From Paenibacillus taihuensis (GTDB lineage Bacteria; Bacillota; Bacilli; Paenibacillales; Paenibacillaceae): a DNA stretch of 64,000 bases. Below the pieces are notes generated by a model, which did no database searches, was not told the DNA's origin, and worked only from the letters and a program-made list of their open reading frames with translations. Location: assembly GCF_003386535.1 (NCBI RefSeq), contig NZ_QTTN01000009.1, forward strand, positions 124,001 through 188,000. Reading direction: 5' to 3'. Below, in pieces: positions 1 through 8,913 of the stretch; positions within the stretch are counted from its first letter, which is position 1, and every line of letters begins with the position of its first letter. A program made the position numbers and the translations under genes.

Positions 1-400
1 CCGGCTTCCATTTCTGAGACGAGAATGGCCTCGCACAGCTTAACCCGGCCAGCGCGAGCAGCCGTTCCGCGCCTGGACCGTCTATGACGATCCAGCTCAT
101 TTGCGGCAGCGGCTCACCTTCGATCGCGCGGTATGTATATGTCCGCATTGGAAATAGGCAAAAGACATCACCTGCCTTCAACGTCGCGCTCTTTCCGTCA
201 TCGTACTCCAGGAGGATCGATCCCTCCCGCACGGCGTGCAAGCTGTAGCTCTCGATGCTCTTCGGTCCGGCGGAGTATCCTCGCCTCGTCTCGGTTACGC
301 CTCCCCTTACAGGCCAAATGGCATTTTCCTTATCCAGATCGTTCGGTGTGTAATACAGAAATTCGGCGTTTTCGCATCCGCCCCCAGCGATTATTTCCAT
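1..400 (-). CDS. AraC-family transcriptional regulator, N-terminal part (cut by window edge)
   Basis: The minus-strand reading frame opens at an ATG (398-400) behind the ribosome binding site AGGAGGGGG and runs without a stop to the left edge, giving 133 residues. The residues have the shape of the cupin-like sensor domain of AraC regulators: an opening beta-rich stretch, SYSLHAVREGSILLEYDDG, then LKAGDVFCLFP, the usual 'gives the regulator a ligand pocket' pattern. The DNA-binding half would lie beyond the window. It is divergent from the sulfatase gene with a 103-bp shared promoter region, so it probably controls that gene. The family is inferred from the N-terminal fold only. Confidence 0.7.
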   Translation of the reverse strand, partial: MEIIAGGGCENAEFLYYTPNDLDKENAIWPVRGGVTETRRGYSAGPKSIESYSLHAVREGSILLEYDDGKSATLKAGDVFCLFPMRTYTYRAIEGEPLPQMSWIVIDGPGAERLLALAGLSCARPFSSQKWKP

Positions 401-503
401 CTGCCCCCTCCTAACCTAACAATATGTTAAATCATACAAACATCATGCTATTACGCTATTACTTACCCTATATTACAATATACTTCATGGAGGGGATTTC
501 ACA

Positions 504-2039
504 ATGAAAAAACCAAACATATTGTTAATAACAAGTGATCAGCAGCATTGGAATACGCTAGGCGCTTTCAACGGCGAGATACATACACCGCACCTGGATC
601 GGCTTGTTCGCTCGGGCACAACATTTACGAGAGCCTATTGCCCGAATCCCACTTGCACACCGAGCCGCGCATCGATTATCACCGGGCAATATCCAAGCCA
701 GCACGGCGCTTGGACGCTAGGAACGAAGCTTCTGGAAAACCGCCATTGCGTAGGAGAAGATTTTAGCGCGGCCGGTTACCAAACCGCTTTGGTTGGCAAA
801 GCGCACTTTCAGCCGCTGTGCTCAACCGAGTTATACCCGTCCTTGGAAGCCTACCCGGTCTTGCAGGACTTAGAGAAATGGAAACACTTCGACAGTCCGT
901 TCTATGGCTTCGACCATGTCGAGCTTGCCCGCAACCATACGAACGAAGCCCATGTAGGCCAGCACTACGCCTTATGGATGGAGGAGAAGGGCTGCGTGAA
1001 CTGGAGAGATTACTTCCTTGCGCCAACGGGCACAATGGATCCTGCCATTACGTACAAATGGTCGATTCCTGAGGAGTACCACTACAATACATGGATCGCA
1101 GAGCGCACGAACGCGCTTATGGAGAAGTATATCGACGCCGAACAGCCATTTTTCCTCTGGTCGAGCTTCTTCGATCCGCATCCCGAATATTTGGCGCCGG
1201 AGCCATGGGATACGATGTACGATCCGGATGCGCTCACGATTCCGTCCATCGTGCCGGGCGAACACGACAATAACCCCCCTCATTTTGGAAAAACGCAAGA
1301 GGATCACCCGGACTATTCCGCCTGGAAAGAAACCGGGCAAGGCATCCACGGCTACCGCTCGCACCTTTATTACGAGTACGGGGAGCGAAAGAAGCTTACC
1401 GAATATGACAAGAAGAAGCTCGTCGCCATCTACTACGGCATGATTTCGTTGATGGATAAATATATCGGCCGCATACTCGATAAGCTGGACGAGCTCGGCA
1501 TCGCGGAGAATACGATCGTCGTGTTCACGACGGACCACGGCCATTTCTTCGGCCAGCATGGCCTGCAAGCGAAAGGCGGCTTCCATTACGAGGACTTGAT
1601 TCGACTGCCGTTCATCGTGCGCTACCCCGGGCACGTCCCTGCCGGAGCCACGTCGGACGCGATTCAATCGCTCGTCGATCTTGCGCCGACATTCTTGTCG
1701 CTCTGCGGTATCCCCGTGCCGCACGCAATGACGGGCGTGAATCAAAGTCAAGTCTGGAGAGGCATCGATTCGTCAGTAAGAGACCATGCGATTTGCGAAT
1801 TCCGCCACGAACCTACGACGATTCACCAGAAAACATACGTCGATCACAGGTACAAAATTACCGTATATTACAACCAGACGTACGGCGAAGTATTCGATTT
1901 GCATGAAGATCCGAACGAGTTGAACAATTTATGGGACGATCCCGGCCATGCGGCGCTCAAATCCGAACTGCTGCTCAAATACATCTGGGCCGAGCTAGGC
2001 AAAGAACCGATGCCGATGCCGCGTATTTCGGGCGCCTGA
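504..2039 (+). CDS. sulfatase (arylsulfatase A family)
   Basis: A 511-residue enzyme expected to hydrolyse sulfate esters, probably from a sulfated glycan or small sulfate ester. The start of the fold (NILLITSDQQHW, residues 5-16) carries the metal-binding Asp12. The sulfatase signature CTPSR begins at Cys51, the residue converted to formylglycine in the cysteine-type class. A second metal-binding motif, TTDHGHFFGQHG, lies in the middle-to-C-terminal part. There is no signal peptide, so it should act in the cytoplasm. The start has a good ribosome binding site (GGAGGGG, 8-9 bases upstream). No formylglycine-generating or anaerobic maturase gene is in the window. The neighbouring divergent AraC gene is the likely regulator. 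Confidence 0.88.
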   Translation: MKKPNILLITSDQQHWNTLGAFNGEIHTPHLDRLVRSGTTFTRAYCPNPTCTPSRASIITGQYPSQHGAWTLGTKLLENRHCVGEDFSAAGYQTALVGKAHFQPLCSTELYPSLEAYPVLQDLEKWKHFDSPFYGFDHVELARNHTNEAHVGQHYALWMEEKGCVNWRDYFLAPTGTMDPAITYKWSIPEEYHYNTWIAERTNALMEKYIDAEQPFFLWSSFFDPHPEYLAPEPWDTMYDPDALTIPSIVPGEHDNNPPHFGKTQEDHPDYSAWKETGQGIHGYRSHLYYEYGERKKLTEYDKKKLVAIYYGMISLMDKYIGRILDKLDELGIAENTIVVFTTDHGHFFGQHGLQAKGGFHYEDLIRLPFIVRYPGHVPAGATSDAIQSLVDLAPTFLSLCGIPVPHAMTGVNQSQVWRGIDSSVRDHAICEFRHEPTTIHQKTYVDHRYKITVYYNQTYGEVFDLHEDPNELNNLWDDPGHAALKSELLLKYIWAELGKEPMPMPRISGA

Positions 2040-2095
2040 TCGTGCTATTCCTAGATTCAAATTGGCAACGAACGAAAAACAAGAGATTTGACGAC

Positions 2096-2128
2096 AAAGG
2101 ACCGGGCAGGCACGCCGCTAGGTCCTTT
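2096..2128 (+). terminator. possible terminator after the sulfatase gene
   Basis: An 8-bp inverted repeat, AAAGGACC (2096-2103) and GGTCCTTT (2121-2128), lies 57 bp after the sulfatase stop codon. The 17-base loop and the weak T-run make it a poor intrinsic terminator. Confidence 0.35.
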
Positions 2129-2165
2129 AGTGCTTATCTTGTATTCAAGTTCCTACATCAGTACG

Positions 2166-2196
2166 GAAAAATAAAAGCCCGCGATTTCTCGCGGGC
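2166..2196 (-). terminator. intrinsic terminator of the sugar-import operon
   Basis: Read on the minus strand, GCCCGCGA, a 4-base loop and TCGCGGGC form an 8-bp perfect stem followed by TTTTATTTTT. It sits just after the methyltransferase stop and ends the operon that starts at the binding-protein gene. Confidence 0.85.
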
Positions 2197-2208
2197 CGTA
2201 AACTGAAA

Positions 2209-2994
2209 CTACACGTTCTTCCAAGCAGTCACAATGGGCTGGTAATAACCTGATTCTGCCGGCATCGTCCATTCGATATCCACGAACCCGACCGAACGCA
2301 ATATCTGTTGAAGCTCCTCTCTTAATAAAGCCCGGTATCTCGTTCTGTTATGCTTGGTTACCCACTGCCCATTCATTTCTTGTACGATGAAATGGTTGGT
2401 CTGATAGGTTCTCGCGTCATCAGCCCAGTCCCAAACCTGAAATACGATTCGTTTGCCTTGATCAAATACGCGCGGCTCCGTAGCTCTGGGCTTTTCCTTC
2501 AGCAACTCGTCATAATCCCTTATCGTAAGGAGAAGAAGGCCGCCATCCTTGACTTTCTCATACATGCTGCTTGCGGCCGCAACCAAATCTTCATCTGTCA
2601 GAAGGTGCGGGACTGCATTGTCTGCGGTAAGAACGACATCATAAACGCCGGAAACCTCCTGCGCTAGTATACGAAAATCAGCTACCCCAAAGTTGATTTC
2701 AACTCCGAGAGATTCTGCCTCTTTCGCCGCTCTTTCTATCGATACTGGACTTAAATCAGTTCCCGTAACGATAAATCCGCGTTCAGCGAGCCCTATTGCT
2801 TGCGTGCCAATGCCACAGGAACAGTCTAAGAGCGAGATGCCTTCTCCATGAGCGCTCGCGAGCTTGGAATGAATGAATTTGCTCAGAATCTCGCCCTGCC
2901 AAGAAACGGCATGATGCCAATCCACGAAGATATGATGGTAATCCTTAGCCAGGTCATCATAGAAATCGATAACAGACTCATCCACTCCACTCAC
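2209..2994 (-). CDS. class I SAM-dependent methyltransferase
   Basis: A 261-residue cytoplasmic enzyme with the Rossmann-like methyltransferase fold. Motif I is LLDCSCGIGTQAIGLA near residue 55, followed by the acidic ribose-binding motif TGTDLSP about 20 residues on, and VVLTADNAVPHL as motif IV. The overall pattern resembles glycine/sarcosine-type N-methyltransferases, but the substrate cannot be read. The GTG start (AAGGA upstream) lies 10 bp after the stop of the DUF5054 gene, so it is the last gene of the import operon. A methyltransferase at the end of a sugar-uptake operon is unusual. It may modify a sugar-derived product, or simply be a passenger. Confidence 0.75.
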   Translation of the reverse strand: MSGVDESVIDFYDDLAKDYHHIFVDWHHAVSWQGEILSKFIHSKLASAHGEGISLLDCSCGIGTQAIGLAERGFIVTGTDLSPVSIERAAKEAESLGVEINFGVADFRILAQEVSGVYDVVLTADNAVPHLLTDEDLVAAASSMYEKVKDGGLLLLTIRDYDELLKEKPRATEPRVFDQGKRIVFQVWDWADDARTYQTNHFIVQEMNGQWVTKHNRTRYRALLREELQQILRSVGFVDIEWTMPAESGYYQPIVTAWKNV

Positions 2995-3004
2995 CGCCTA
3001 TTCC

Positions 3005-5107
3005 TTATTTCAACCGAATGACGAATCTGAATTTGGCGTTCTCTTCGTACCACATCCGGAAGTTCGTTCCCCAAACATTATTGTGCAGGTTGAAATGCAT
3101 CCCGCCATCAAGAGGCGCGAAGGCTTGATTAAATTGCAGCATCCGCTTCTCCCCAGGAGAAAGCACCGGAGCATCCAACGTCTCCAGATGAACAATCCCA
3201 TCGCTTCCGCGGTAATGCACGCCTGATTGAACGGCATGGAGACTGCGGTTACCGTTCTTCACAACCTCCAGGGGCGATACATGCTCTCCGAGCTTATCCA
3301 TTTTCCAAAGGTTCGGATTGTCTACCTTTAAAGCAAACGAAAACCAGCTTGCCTCCGGCAGTCGATAAGCCTGCTTATTGAACCAACTCATTTCGACTTC
3401 GATTTGCTTCTCCTGTTTGAAGAACCGATACAGGATATGAAGCTTCTGCGGAGCACCGTGCGTCCGCGAAGCTTCTTCGCTCATATGAAGCTGCAAGCTA
3501 ACTTCGTCAAACTGCTCGTCTTCTCGAATAATTGCCCTGCTTACCCGTGGCGTTAGCCGCTTATGCTCCGGTCTAGGCTCCGCAAACTCCATGCCTGGCT
3601 TGCCGAAGTCCGGCTCTGACCAGAAATACGTTTCTGCCCAATTCACGACATAATCTCTGTACCATTCTTGATAGCGATCCATGCCGAACGTTTCGTATTC
3701 GAATACACCTAACCGATGTTGATCGTCAGCCCAAACTTTGCCCCGCTCGTCAACAAGACTAGGGATTGATCCGTCACTTCCAAATTCAACGTTGAAGCAG
3801 CCTAGACGCTGCTGCTGCCCCTGTCCCAGGGAGATTTCACGCCCATTCGCAAGATAAGATTCATCAGGAGTTAACTTCGACAGCGCTTGGCGTGCTTCGT
3901 CCCGCAGGTCTGAAGATAACACGGATATCGCCTTCTGGATGTAATTCCGTTGTTCCTCCCATGAGCTCTCCAGCAGGCTGAAGCTCTTCCCGGAATCCGA
4001 TTCGAATCTTTCTGAATGGTCTCCGCCATAAATACCGAAATAGCTATAACGAGGAGGAATCGCATCCTTCGAGACGAGATCTGCTTTCCTTGCCGCATGA
4101 AAGTCAGCGACCGAATAATGCTTGAAGTCGGTCAAGTGCGTCTTCTCGTCCATGCCCCATGTATGCTCGGGAATGAGCATGAGCTGTTCGCAGAAGTCGG
4201 CATATCGCTGGCTGTTTGCATCCAATCGACCTTCGGCCACCCACTTGCTGCGCATCCTTAGAAGCTCCCGATAGTGGGCGATTTTGAGCGGATCCGAGGC
4301 CGTTCCGTGAATCCATGAATCGCCAATCTCCTCGGTAACGACGGGAAATTGATCTTTCATTGCCAACAATTTCTCGGCGAACGCATCCATTGTCGAGGCT
4401 TCTACGATCGCTCCCGGGAATTGTTCGGCAAGCTGTGCGAACGTATTTCGAATATCCTCCGCCTTCGGCGGCCCCATATTATCATTCGTATGCGCGAACA
4501 CCAGCACTTCATCCAACCTGTCGATCATGGTCATATTGCCATAGCTGCCGGCATAATTGACGACGATTTCCGATCCGTCCTGCGCTCGCCATATGAATAC
4601 ATCCGGAACGCTCGGCTTCGTCGAAGCATAGTTGACGCCAAGGTGCAAATATTGAATGCCGTGCTTCGCCATATAGGGAACCATGCCAATCGTATGTCCA
4701 GGTACGTCGGTCATCTTAGCCGCGATCGTTCGTTTGCCATACTTCTCATCCAGCTTGCGCCCGATCGACAAGCCATGCTCGAATAAAGCCGGGTCCATTA
4801 ATTCCGTGTGCGTCGTGAACGGCAGCCCATGCCACACGATACTGCCCGCTGCAATCCCTTCTTCCATCCGTTTCTTCTGCTCAGGCTCTGCTGTTTTTAG
4901 AAACTCATGAATAAGCCACGATCCGGTTGTCCATACAAACTTTGCCGCGCCTTGTTCCCGATTGAATGCCTCCGCCAGATCGAGCGCACCTGGTATAAAG
5001 GAGTGAAAATATTGTTCAACCACATTGCTTGCCAAGTCCGTAAACCCGATATCCAGATGCGTCTTAAATACAACATGAACCTTGCGAATCGTATTCACCC
5101 TAACCAC
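3005..5107 (-). CDS. DUF5054 / GH38-like glycosidase
   Basis: A 700-residue protein without signal peptide. The N-terminus (residues 8-25, with HLDIGFTD) matches the start of the GH38/57-type catalytic barrel, where the His-x-Asp pair binds zinc. Further conserved barrel motifs are WHGLPFTTHTELMD near residue 95 and KMTDVPGHTIGM near 140. The C-terminal 250 residues look like the beta-sandwich region of GH38 alpha-mannosidases. I recognise the whole as the DUF5054 family, whose activity is not established to my knowledge. It lies 8 bp after the permease gene, so it probably processes an imported oligosaccharide in the cytoplasm. The GTG start has AGGAG five bases upstream. Confidence 0.75.
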   Translation of the reverse strand: MVRVNTIRKVHVVFKTHLDIGFTDLASNVVEQYFHSFIPGALDLAEAFNREQGAAKFVWTTGSWLIHEFLKTAEPEQKKRMEEGIAAGSIVWHGLPFTTHTELMDPALFEHGLSIGRKLDEKYGKRTIAAKMTDVPGHTIGMVPYMAKHGIQYLHLGVNYASTKPSVPDVFIWRAQDGSEIVVNYAGSYGNMTMIDRLDEVLVFAHTNDNMGPPKAEDIRNTFAQLAEQFPGAIVEASTMDAFAEKLLAMKDQFPVVTEEIGDSWIHGTASDPLKIAHYRELLRMRSKWVAEGRLDANSQRYADFCEQLMLIPEHTWGMDEKTHLTDFKHYSVADFHAARKADLVSKDAIPPRYSYFGIYGGDHSERFESDSGKSFSLLESSWEEQRNYIQKAISVLSSDLRDEARQALSKLTPDESYLANGREISLGQGQQQRLGCFNVEFGSDGSIPSLVDERGKVWADDQHRLGVFEYETFGMDRYQEWYRDYVVNWAETYFWSEPDFGKPGMEFAEPRPEHKRLTPRVSRAIIREDEQFDEVSLQLHMSEEASRTHGAPQKLHILYRFFKQEKQIEVEMSWFNKQAYRLPEASWFSFALKVDNPNLWKMDKLGEHVSPLEVVKNGNRSLHAVQSGVHYRGSDGIVHLETLDAPVLSPGEKRMLQFNQAFAPLDGGMHFNLHNNVWGTNFRMWYEENAKFRFVIRLK

Positions 5108-5115
5108 TCACTCTC

Positions 5116-6009
5116 CTATTCTTTCACAGAGCCGAGCACAATGCCGTGCACAAAATACTTCTGCAGAAACGGATAAATCGCTAGCAGCGGTATCATCGCC
5201 ACGATCAGCTTAGCGGAATTGAGCGTCTTGTCCGAAGCTTTCGACAGCTCGATTAGTTGTTCCGACGTCAATGTCTTCATCAGCTCCGGATCGATGCGCA
5301 CGACAAGCTGTTGAATGTAGGTTTGGAGCGGATACATACTCGGCTTGTTCATGTAGATGAGACCGTCGAAGAAGGAATTCCAATGACCGACGATACTGAA
5401 CAACGTGACCGTCGCCAAGGCCGGCATCGAAACCGGTATGAAAATGCGCAATAACGTATACAAGGGGCCGGCGCCGTCGACGACTGCCGCTTCTTCCAGC
5501 TCCTTCGGCAGGTTTCTGAAGAAATTCATAATGAGAATGACGTTAAAAACAGGTACGGCGCCCGGCAATACAAGCGACCACAGCGTGTTCTGCAGATGCA
5601 GATTCGTCACTGTCATATAGAGCGGAATAAGCCCGCCGGAGAACAGCATGCAGAACACCAGGTACCAAATATAAATCGTTCTGCCGGGGAACTTCTTGTT
5701 GTCTCTGGCTAACGGATAAGCCATGATGACGGTTAATACGAAGTTAATCGCACCGCCAAGCAGAACCCTCTTCACGGAAATGATGAAGGCTGCAAAAAAC
5801 TTATGATCCTGCAAAATAATTTTGTACGATGTCAGGTTGAAGCCAACTGGCCATGCAAATACGCGTCCCGCATTTACCGCAGCTTTGTCGCTAAAGGATA
5901 AAGCAATCGTGTACCAGAGCGGAAACAGCGAAATGAATGCAATCAGCGTTAATGCGAAATAGATGAATACATCAGCGCTGCGGCTGCCCCATGATTTCGA
6001 TAGAACCAT
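5116..6009 (-). CDS. carbohydrate ABC transporter permease, LplC type
   Basis: Integral membrane permease of the CUT1 family, about 297 residues with six predicted membrane segments. The cytoplasmic EAA loop that docks the ATPase is seen as LEEAAVVDGAGPLYTLLRIFIPVSMP. The C-terminus (LAIYPFLQKYFVHGIVLGSVKE) is the usual LplC/YtcP ending. The start at 6009 is chosen because it is the first ATG behind GGGG and leaves 16 bp after the previous gene; an upstream in-frame ATG at 6048 would overlap the preceding permease. It forms a pair with the next permease upstream. No ATPase gene is nearby, as usual for Lpl systems that borrow MsmX. Confidence 0.9.
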   Translation of the reverse strand: MVLSKSWGSRSADVFIYFALTLIAFISLFPLWYTIALSFSDKAAVNAGRVFAWPVGFNLTSYKIILQDHKFFAAFIISVKRVLLGGAINFVLTVIMAYPLARDNKKFPGRTIYIWYLVFCMLFSGGLIPLYMTVTNLHLQNTLWSLVLPGAVPVFNVILIMNFFRNLPKELEEAAVVDGAGPLYTLLRIFIPVSMPALATVTLFSIVGHWNSFFDGLIYMNKPSMYPLQTYIQQLVVRIDPELMKTLTSEQLIELSKASDKTLNSAKLIVAMIPLLAIYPFLQKYFVHGIVLGSVKE

Positions 6010-6025
6010 GACTATACCCCATTTC

Positions 6026-6916
6026 TCAGAAGATACGATAGCCCGCAAATTTATCGGCCAGTTTATTCGAAATCGAGATTAATATAATAGCGATCACCGA
6101 CTTCAGAAGACCAACGGAGGTGGCGAGTCCGTATTGCTGATCAACAAGTCCCATCCGATATACGTAGGTATCGATAATATCGCCGGACGAATAAACAAGC
6201 GGATTGTACAGATTGAACACCTGGTCGAAGCCGGCATTCAAGATGTTGCCAAGGCTCAGCGTCGACAGCAATACGATCGTCGGCATAATGCCTGGAATTG
6301 TCACATGCCGTAATTTTCCGAACCGTGTCGCTCCGTCGATCTCGGCAGCTTCATACAGCGAAGGGTTAATGCCGGCAAGCGCAGCCAAATACACGATCGC
6401 ACTAAAGCCGAACTCCTTCAGTACATCGCTCCATACGATAATTTGACGAAAATAGGTATTGCTTGCCAAGAACATAACAGGCTCTGCGTGAAACAAGTGC
6501 GTGATCTGGTTAACAATTCCGTCTATGGACAGCATCGCAATCAGTATCCCCGAAAGAATAACCCAGGACATAAAGTGCGGCAAATATACGATGGTTTGTA
6601 CGATACGCTTATAGGAACGCGCACGAATTTCATTCAGCAGCAAGGCGAACGTAATCGGAATGATAATACCGAGGACCATCTTCATGGATGCGATCGTAAT
6701 AGTGTTGATGAATACCTGTCTACTGTCAGGAAGCTGAATCATGAACTTGAAGTTATCTAACCCGCTCCATGTCTGCTTTAAGATCGGAATGCCCGGAATA
6801 AAATCTTGAAACGCGATAACGGTGCCGAATAACGGAACCGTGCTGAAAATGATGAGCAGCAGAATGCCCGGAAGCAGCATTAAGTGATAGCTTAGCAGCC
6901 ATTTCTTCGAAGTCAT
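6026..6916 (-). CDS. carbohydrate ABC transporter permease, LplB type
   Basis: Second CUT1-family permease, 296 residues with six membrane segments. The start MTSKKWLLSYHLMLLPGILLL is typical of LplB/YteP. The EAA loop reads LYEAAEIDGATRFGKLRHVTIPGIMP. The ATG at 6916 follows AGGTGG at proper distance; an in-frame ATG at 6970 lacks this. It pairs with the LplC-type permease to form the channel fed by the lipoprotein at 7010-8743. Confidence 0.9.
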   Translation of the reverse strand: MTSKKWLLSYHLMLLPGILLLIIFSTVPLFGTVIAFQDFIPGIPILKQTWSGLDNFKFMIQLPDSRQVFINTITIASMKMVLGIIIPITFALLLNEIRARSYKRIVQTIVYLPHFMSWVILSGILIAMLSIDGIVNQITHLFHAEPVMFLASNTYFRQIIVWSDVLKEFGFSAIVYLAALAGINPSLYEAAEIDGATRFGKLRHVTIPGIMPTIVLLSTLSLGNILNAGFDQVFNLYNPLVYSSGDIIDTYVYRMGLVDQQYGLATSVGLLKSVIAIILISISNKLADKFAGYRIF

Positions 6917-6952
6917 CGGTTTTCCACCTATCCTATGGAATGATAGAAGGAA

Positions 6953-6977
6953 AGCGCCAGCATTCAGCACCGGCGCT
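6953..6977 (-). terminator. small hairpin between binding protein and permeases
   Basis: A 6-bp stem (AGCGCC 6953-6958, GGCGCT 6972-6977) sits between the binding-protein stop and the permease start. Such intergenic hairpins often stabilise the highly expressed binding-protein message or weaken read-through. The T-run is poor, so I do not call it a full terminator. Confidence 0.4.
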
Positions 6978-7009
6978 CTCCCATCGTACTCTCTCGGTCT
7001 ACTATCAGA

Positions 7010-8743
7010 TTACTTGCTGTTGATTTCGTCCGTAACTTCTTTCGTAATTTGTTTGCCGCCAAGACTATTCCATTGGTCTACAAACTTATCGAAGCTGTCG
7101 AGCGGCTGCTCGCCCATAATAATCTTGAGGAAGGTCTCGTCCTCAAGCTTCTGCAGAATCGACCACTTCGTTTGCATCGACTTGGTCTTGCCAAAGTACA
7201 AATTGTGCGACAGGACGACTTTGTTGTCATTCATCAATGCTGCGCCTTCGAACCGAGCTGAAGCATTCGCCCATACGGCAACGTCCTTCTTCGGATTAGC
7301 TTGATTTGTAAAGTAATCCTTATACCAGCCTTTAAGCTCGACGTCTAGTTTCGAATCGTCTTTCGCATCGACAGCGGCTTGAGCTTGTGCATGCGTATCA
7401 TAAACGGTTGTTTCAGGACCAACCTGAAGCGTATAAGGCCACAGCTCCCAATGCTGCAGAACTTCTGGATGATCGGCGTACAGCTGAGCTGCTTCCGGAT
7501 CAATCTTACGAATACCTTGATACTCCTCGTTCAGTACGCGAACAACGGCATCCGGATGCTCGTAGCCTTTTCTAACGACAAGGAATTGATTGGTTGGATC
7601 CTGGTCGCCCGTGTAGAATTTGCCTTCGCCGTCAAGCGGCGCTATATATGGCTTCCACTCTGCCTTCGGATCATTCTTGACCGAATCTTCCAGCGGCCAA
7701 TATGGAATCCACCAAGGGCCAAACGCGATGCCGACCTGATTGTTCGCTACCACTTCAGCCGGATCCTTGCGGATCGCGAATTGCTTATCGATGATGCCTT
7801 GATCGTACATTTCGTGCAATTTGCCAAGCGCTGCCTTCATTTCAGGCAATGTCGAGCTGTACACGACGTTGCCGTCAGCATCCTTGACCCATTGGTCAAA
7901 CGTTGCGTGGTAAGCGCCCATGATCGGGTCAAAGCCAGCGAAATTGTTCCAGCCTGCAAGTGAAGGAACGCCGGAAATACCAAGCGTATCATGCTTGCCA
8001 TGTCCGTCAGCATCGTTATCAATGAATGTTTTCGCTACATTAATGAGCTCATCCACTGTCGTCGGCGCTTTCAAGCCGTATTTATCTAGCCAGTCCTGGC
8101 GAATCCACATAATATTGTATTGCTGGCCGATATTCGTGTTAGGAAGCGCCATCAATTTGCCGTCGAACGTTGCTCTGCCGAGCACGCGATCATCGTAGGA
8201 ATCGTAGTAGCCTTTAATGAGATCGCTGGCATTGTCTTTGTAAGCTTGCGTCAAATCTTCGATCAGATCCGCTTGTACAAGCTGCTTGAGCTGCTGCTCA
8301 TTGACGATGAAGGCATCCGGAAGATCACGGCTCGCGATCGATACCCCCATCTTCTGATCATACGCATCCGCTGTTTCCACCTGCCACGCATTCTTTACCT
8401 GGACGTTCAGCTTCTTCTCGATCCAACGATAAAATTCATTGTTATCGACCGAGTCCCCATTCGGGAAAGTGATGCTTTTGGTGTTAATCGCTTTCGCGAT
8501 ATTCAGTACTACGGGCTGATCGAATTTACCGAAGGGATCAGGCTTTGCTGCATCAGATGTATTCGTAGCCGCCGATTGATTCGATGATGTATTTGAAGAT
8601 GTGCTGCCAGAATTGGATGCATTGCCGCTGGAATTGGATGCATTGCTGCTTGTGTTGTCACTTGTGCTGTTGTTGTTCCCACCGCAAGCGCTTACAAGTA
8701 ATGTTAGCGTTATTAAGCTTGCCGCCGCCAATCTTTTCTTCAT
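7010..8743 (-). CDS. extracellular sugar-binding lipoprotein, LplA type
   Basis: A 577-residue solute-binding protein of ABC import systems. The signal peptide ends in the lipobox LVSAC with Cys20 as lipid anchor, followed by a long Ser/Asn/Thr-rich linker (residues 21-70) and then a large two-lobe binding domain. The length and the linker fit the large LplA class used by Firmicutes for oligosaccharides. The start has GGGGGATGACAG before ATG. It is the first gene of the operon 8743 to 2209, and a direct repeat upstream (8881-8910) is the likely activator site. Confidence 0.9.
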   Translation of the reverse strand: MKKRLAAASLITLTLLVSACGGNNNSTSDNTSSNASNSSGNASNSGSTSSNTSSNQSAATNTSDAAKPDPFGKFDQPVVLNIAKAINTKSITFPNGDSVDNNEFYRWIEKKLNVQVKNAWQVETADAYDQKMGVSIASRDLPDAFIVNEQQLKQLVQADLIEDLTQAYKDNASDLIKGYYDSYDDRVLGRATFDGKLMALPNTNIGQQYNIMWIRQDWLDKYGLKAPTTVDELINVAKTFIDNDADGHGKHDTLGISGVPSLAGWNNFAGFDPIMGAYHATFDQWVKDADGNVVYSSTLPEMKAALGKLHEMYDQGIIDKQFAIRKDPAEVVANNQVGIAFGPWWIPYWPLEDSVKNDPKAEWKPYIAPLDGEGKFYTGDQDPTNQFLVVRKGYEHPDAVVRVLNEEYQGIRKIDPEAAQLYADHPEVLQHWELWPYTLQVGPETTVYDTHAQAQAAVDAKDDSKLDVELKGWYKDYFTNQANPKKDVAVWANASARFEGAALMNDNKVVLSHNLYFGKTKSMQTKWSILQKLEDETFLKIIMGEQPLDSFDKFVDQWNSLGGKQITKEVTDEINSK

Positions 8744-8880
8744 CTGTCATCCCCCATAGAATCCAGTTTGAATACGCTTTAATCATACCTGCAACGAGGC
8801 TGCTGCCGGGAGAGAAGCCCGATGTTCATCGTTAGAATATCGTTCGGCCTGCGGCGGCTCTACGAATGCAAAATCTCATT

Positions 8881-8910
8881 TTCTCACCTCGAGTAACGAA
8901 ATTCTCACCT
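8881..8910 (-). promoter_or_regulatory. direct-repeat activator site upstream of the LplA-type gene
   Basis: TTCTCACCT occurs at 8881-8889 and again at 8902-8910, a 21-bp period. Two same-orientation half-sites two helical turns apart are typical of AraC-type DNA-binding domains such as the YesN regulator encoded just upstream. It lies between the histidine-kinase stop and the binding-protein start. A possible -10 box, TATTCT, is at 8834-8839 on the minus strand. The binding role is inferred. Confidence 0.5.
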
Positions 8911-8913
8911 TTC

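Noticed and set aside
972-1751. 259-codon minus-strand frame within the sulfatase gene
   Set aside because: The sulfatase frame has the catalytic motif and a good start; the antisense frame has neither domain nor start signal.
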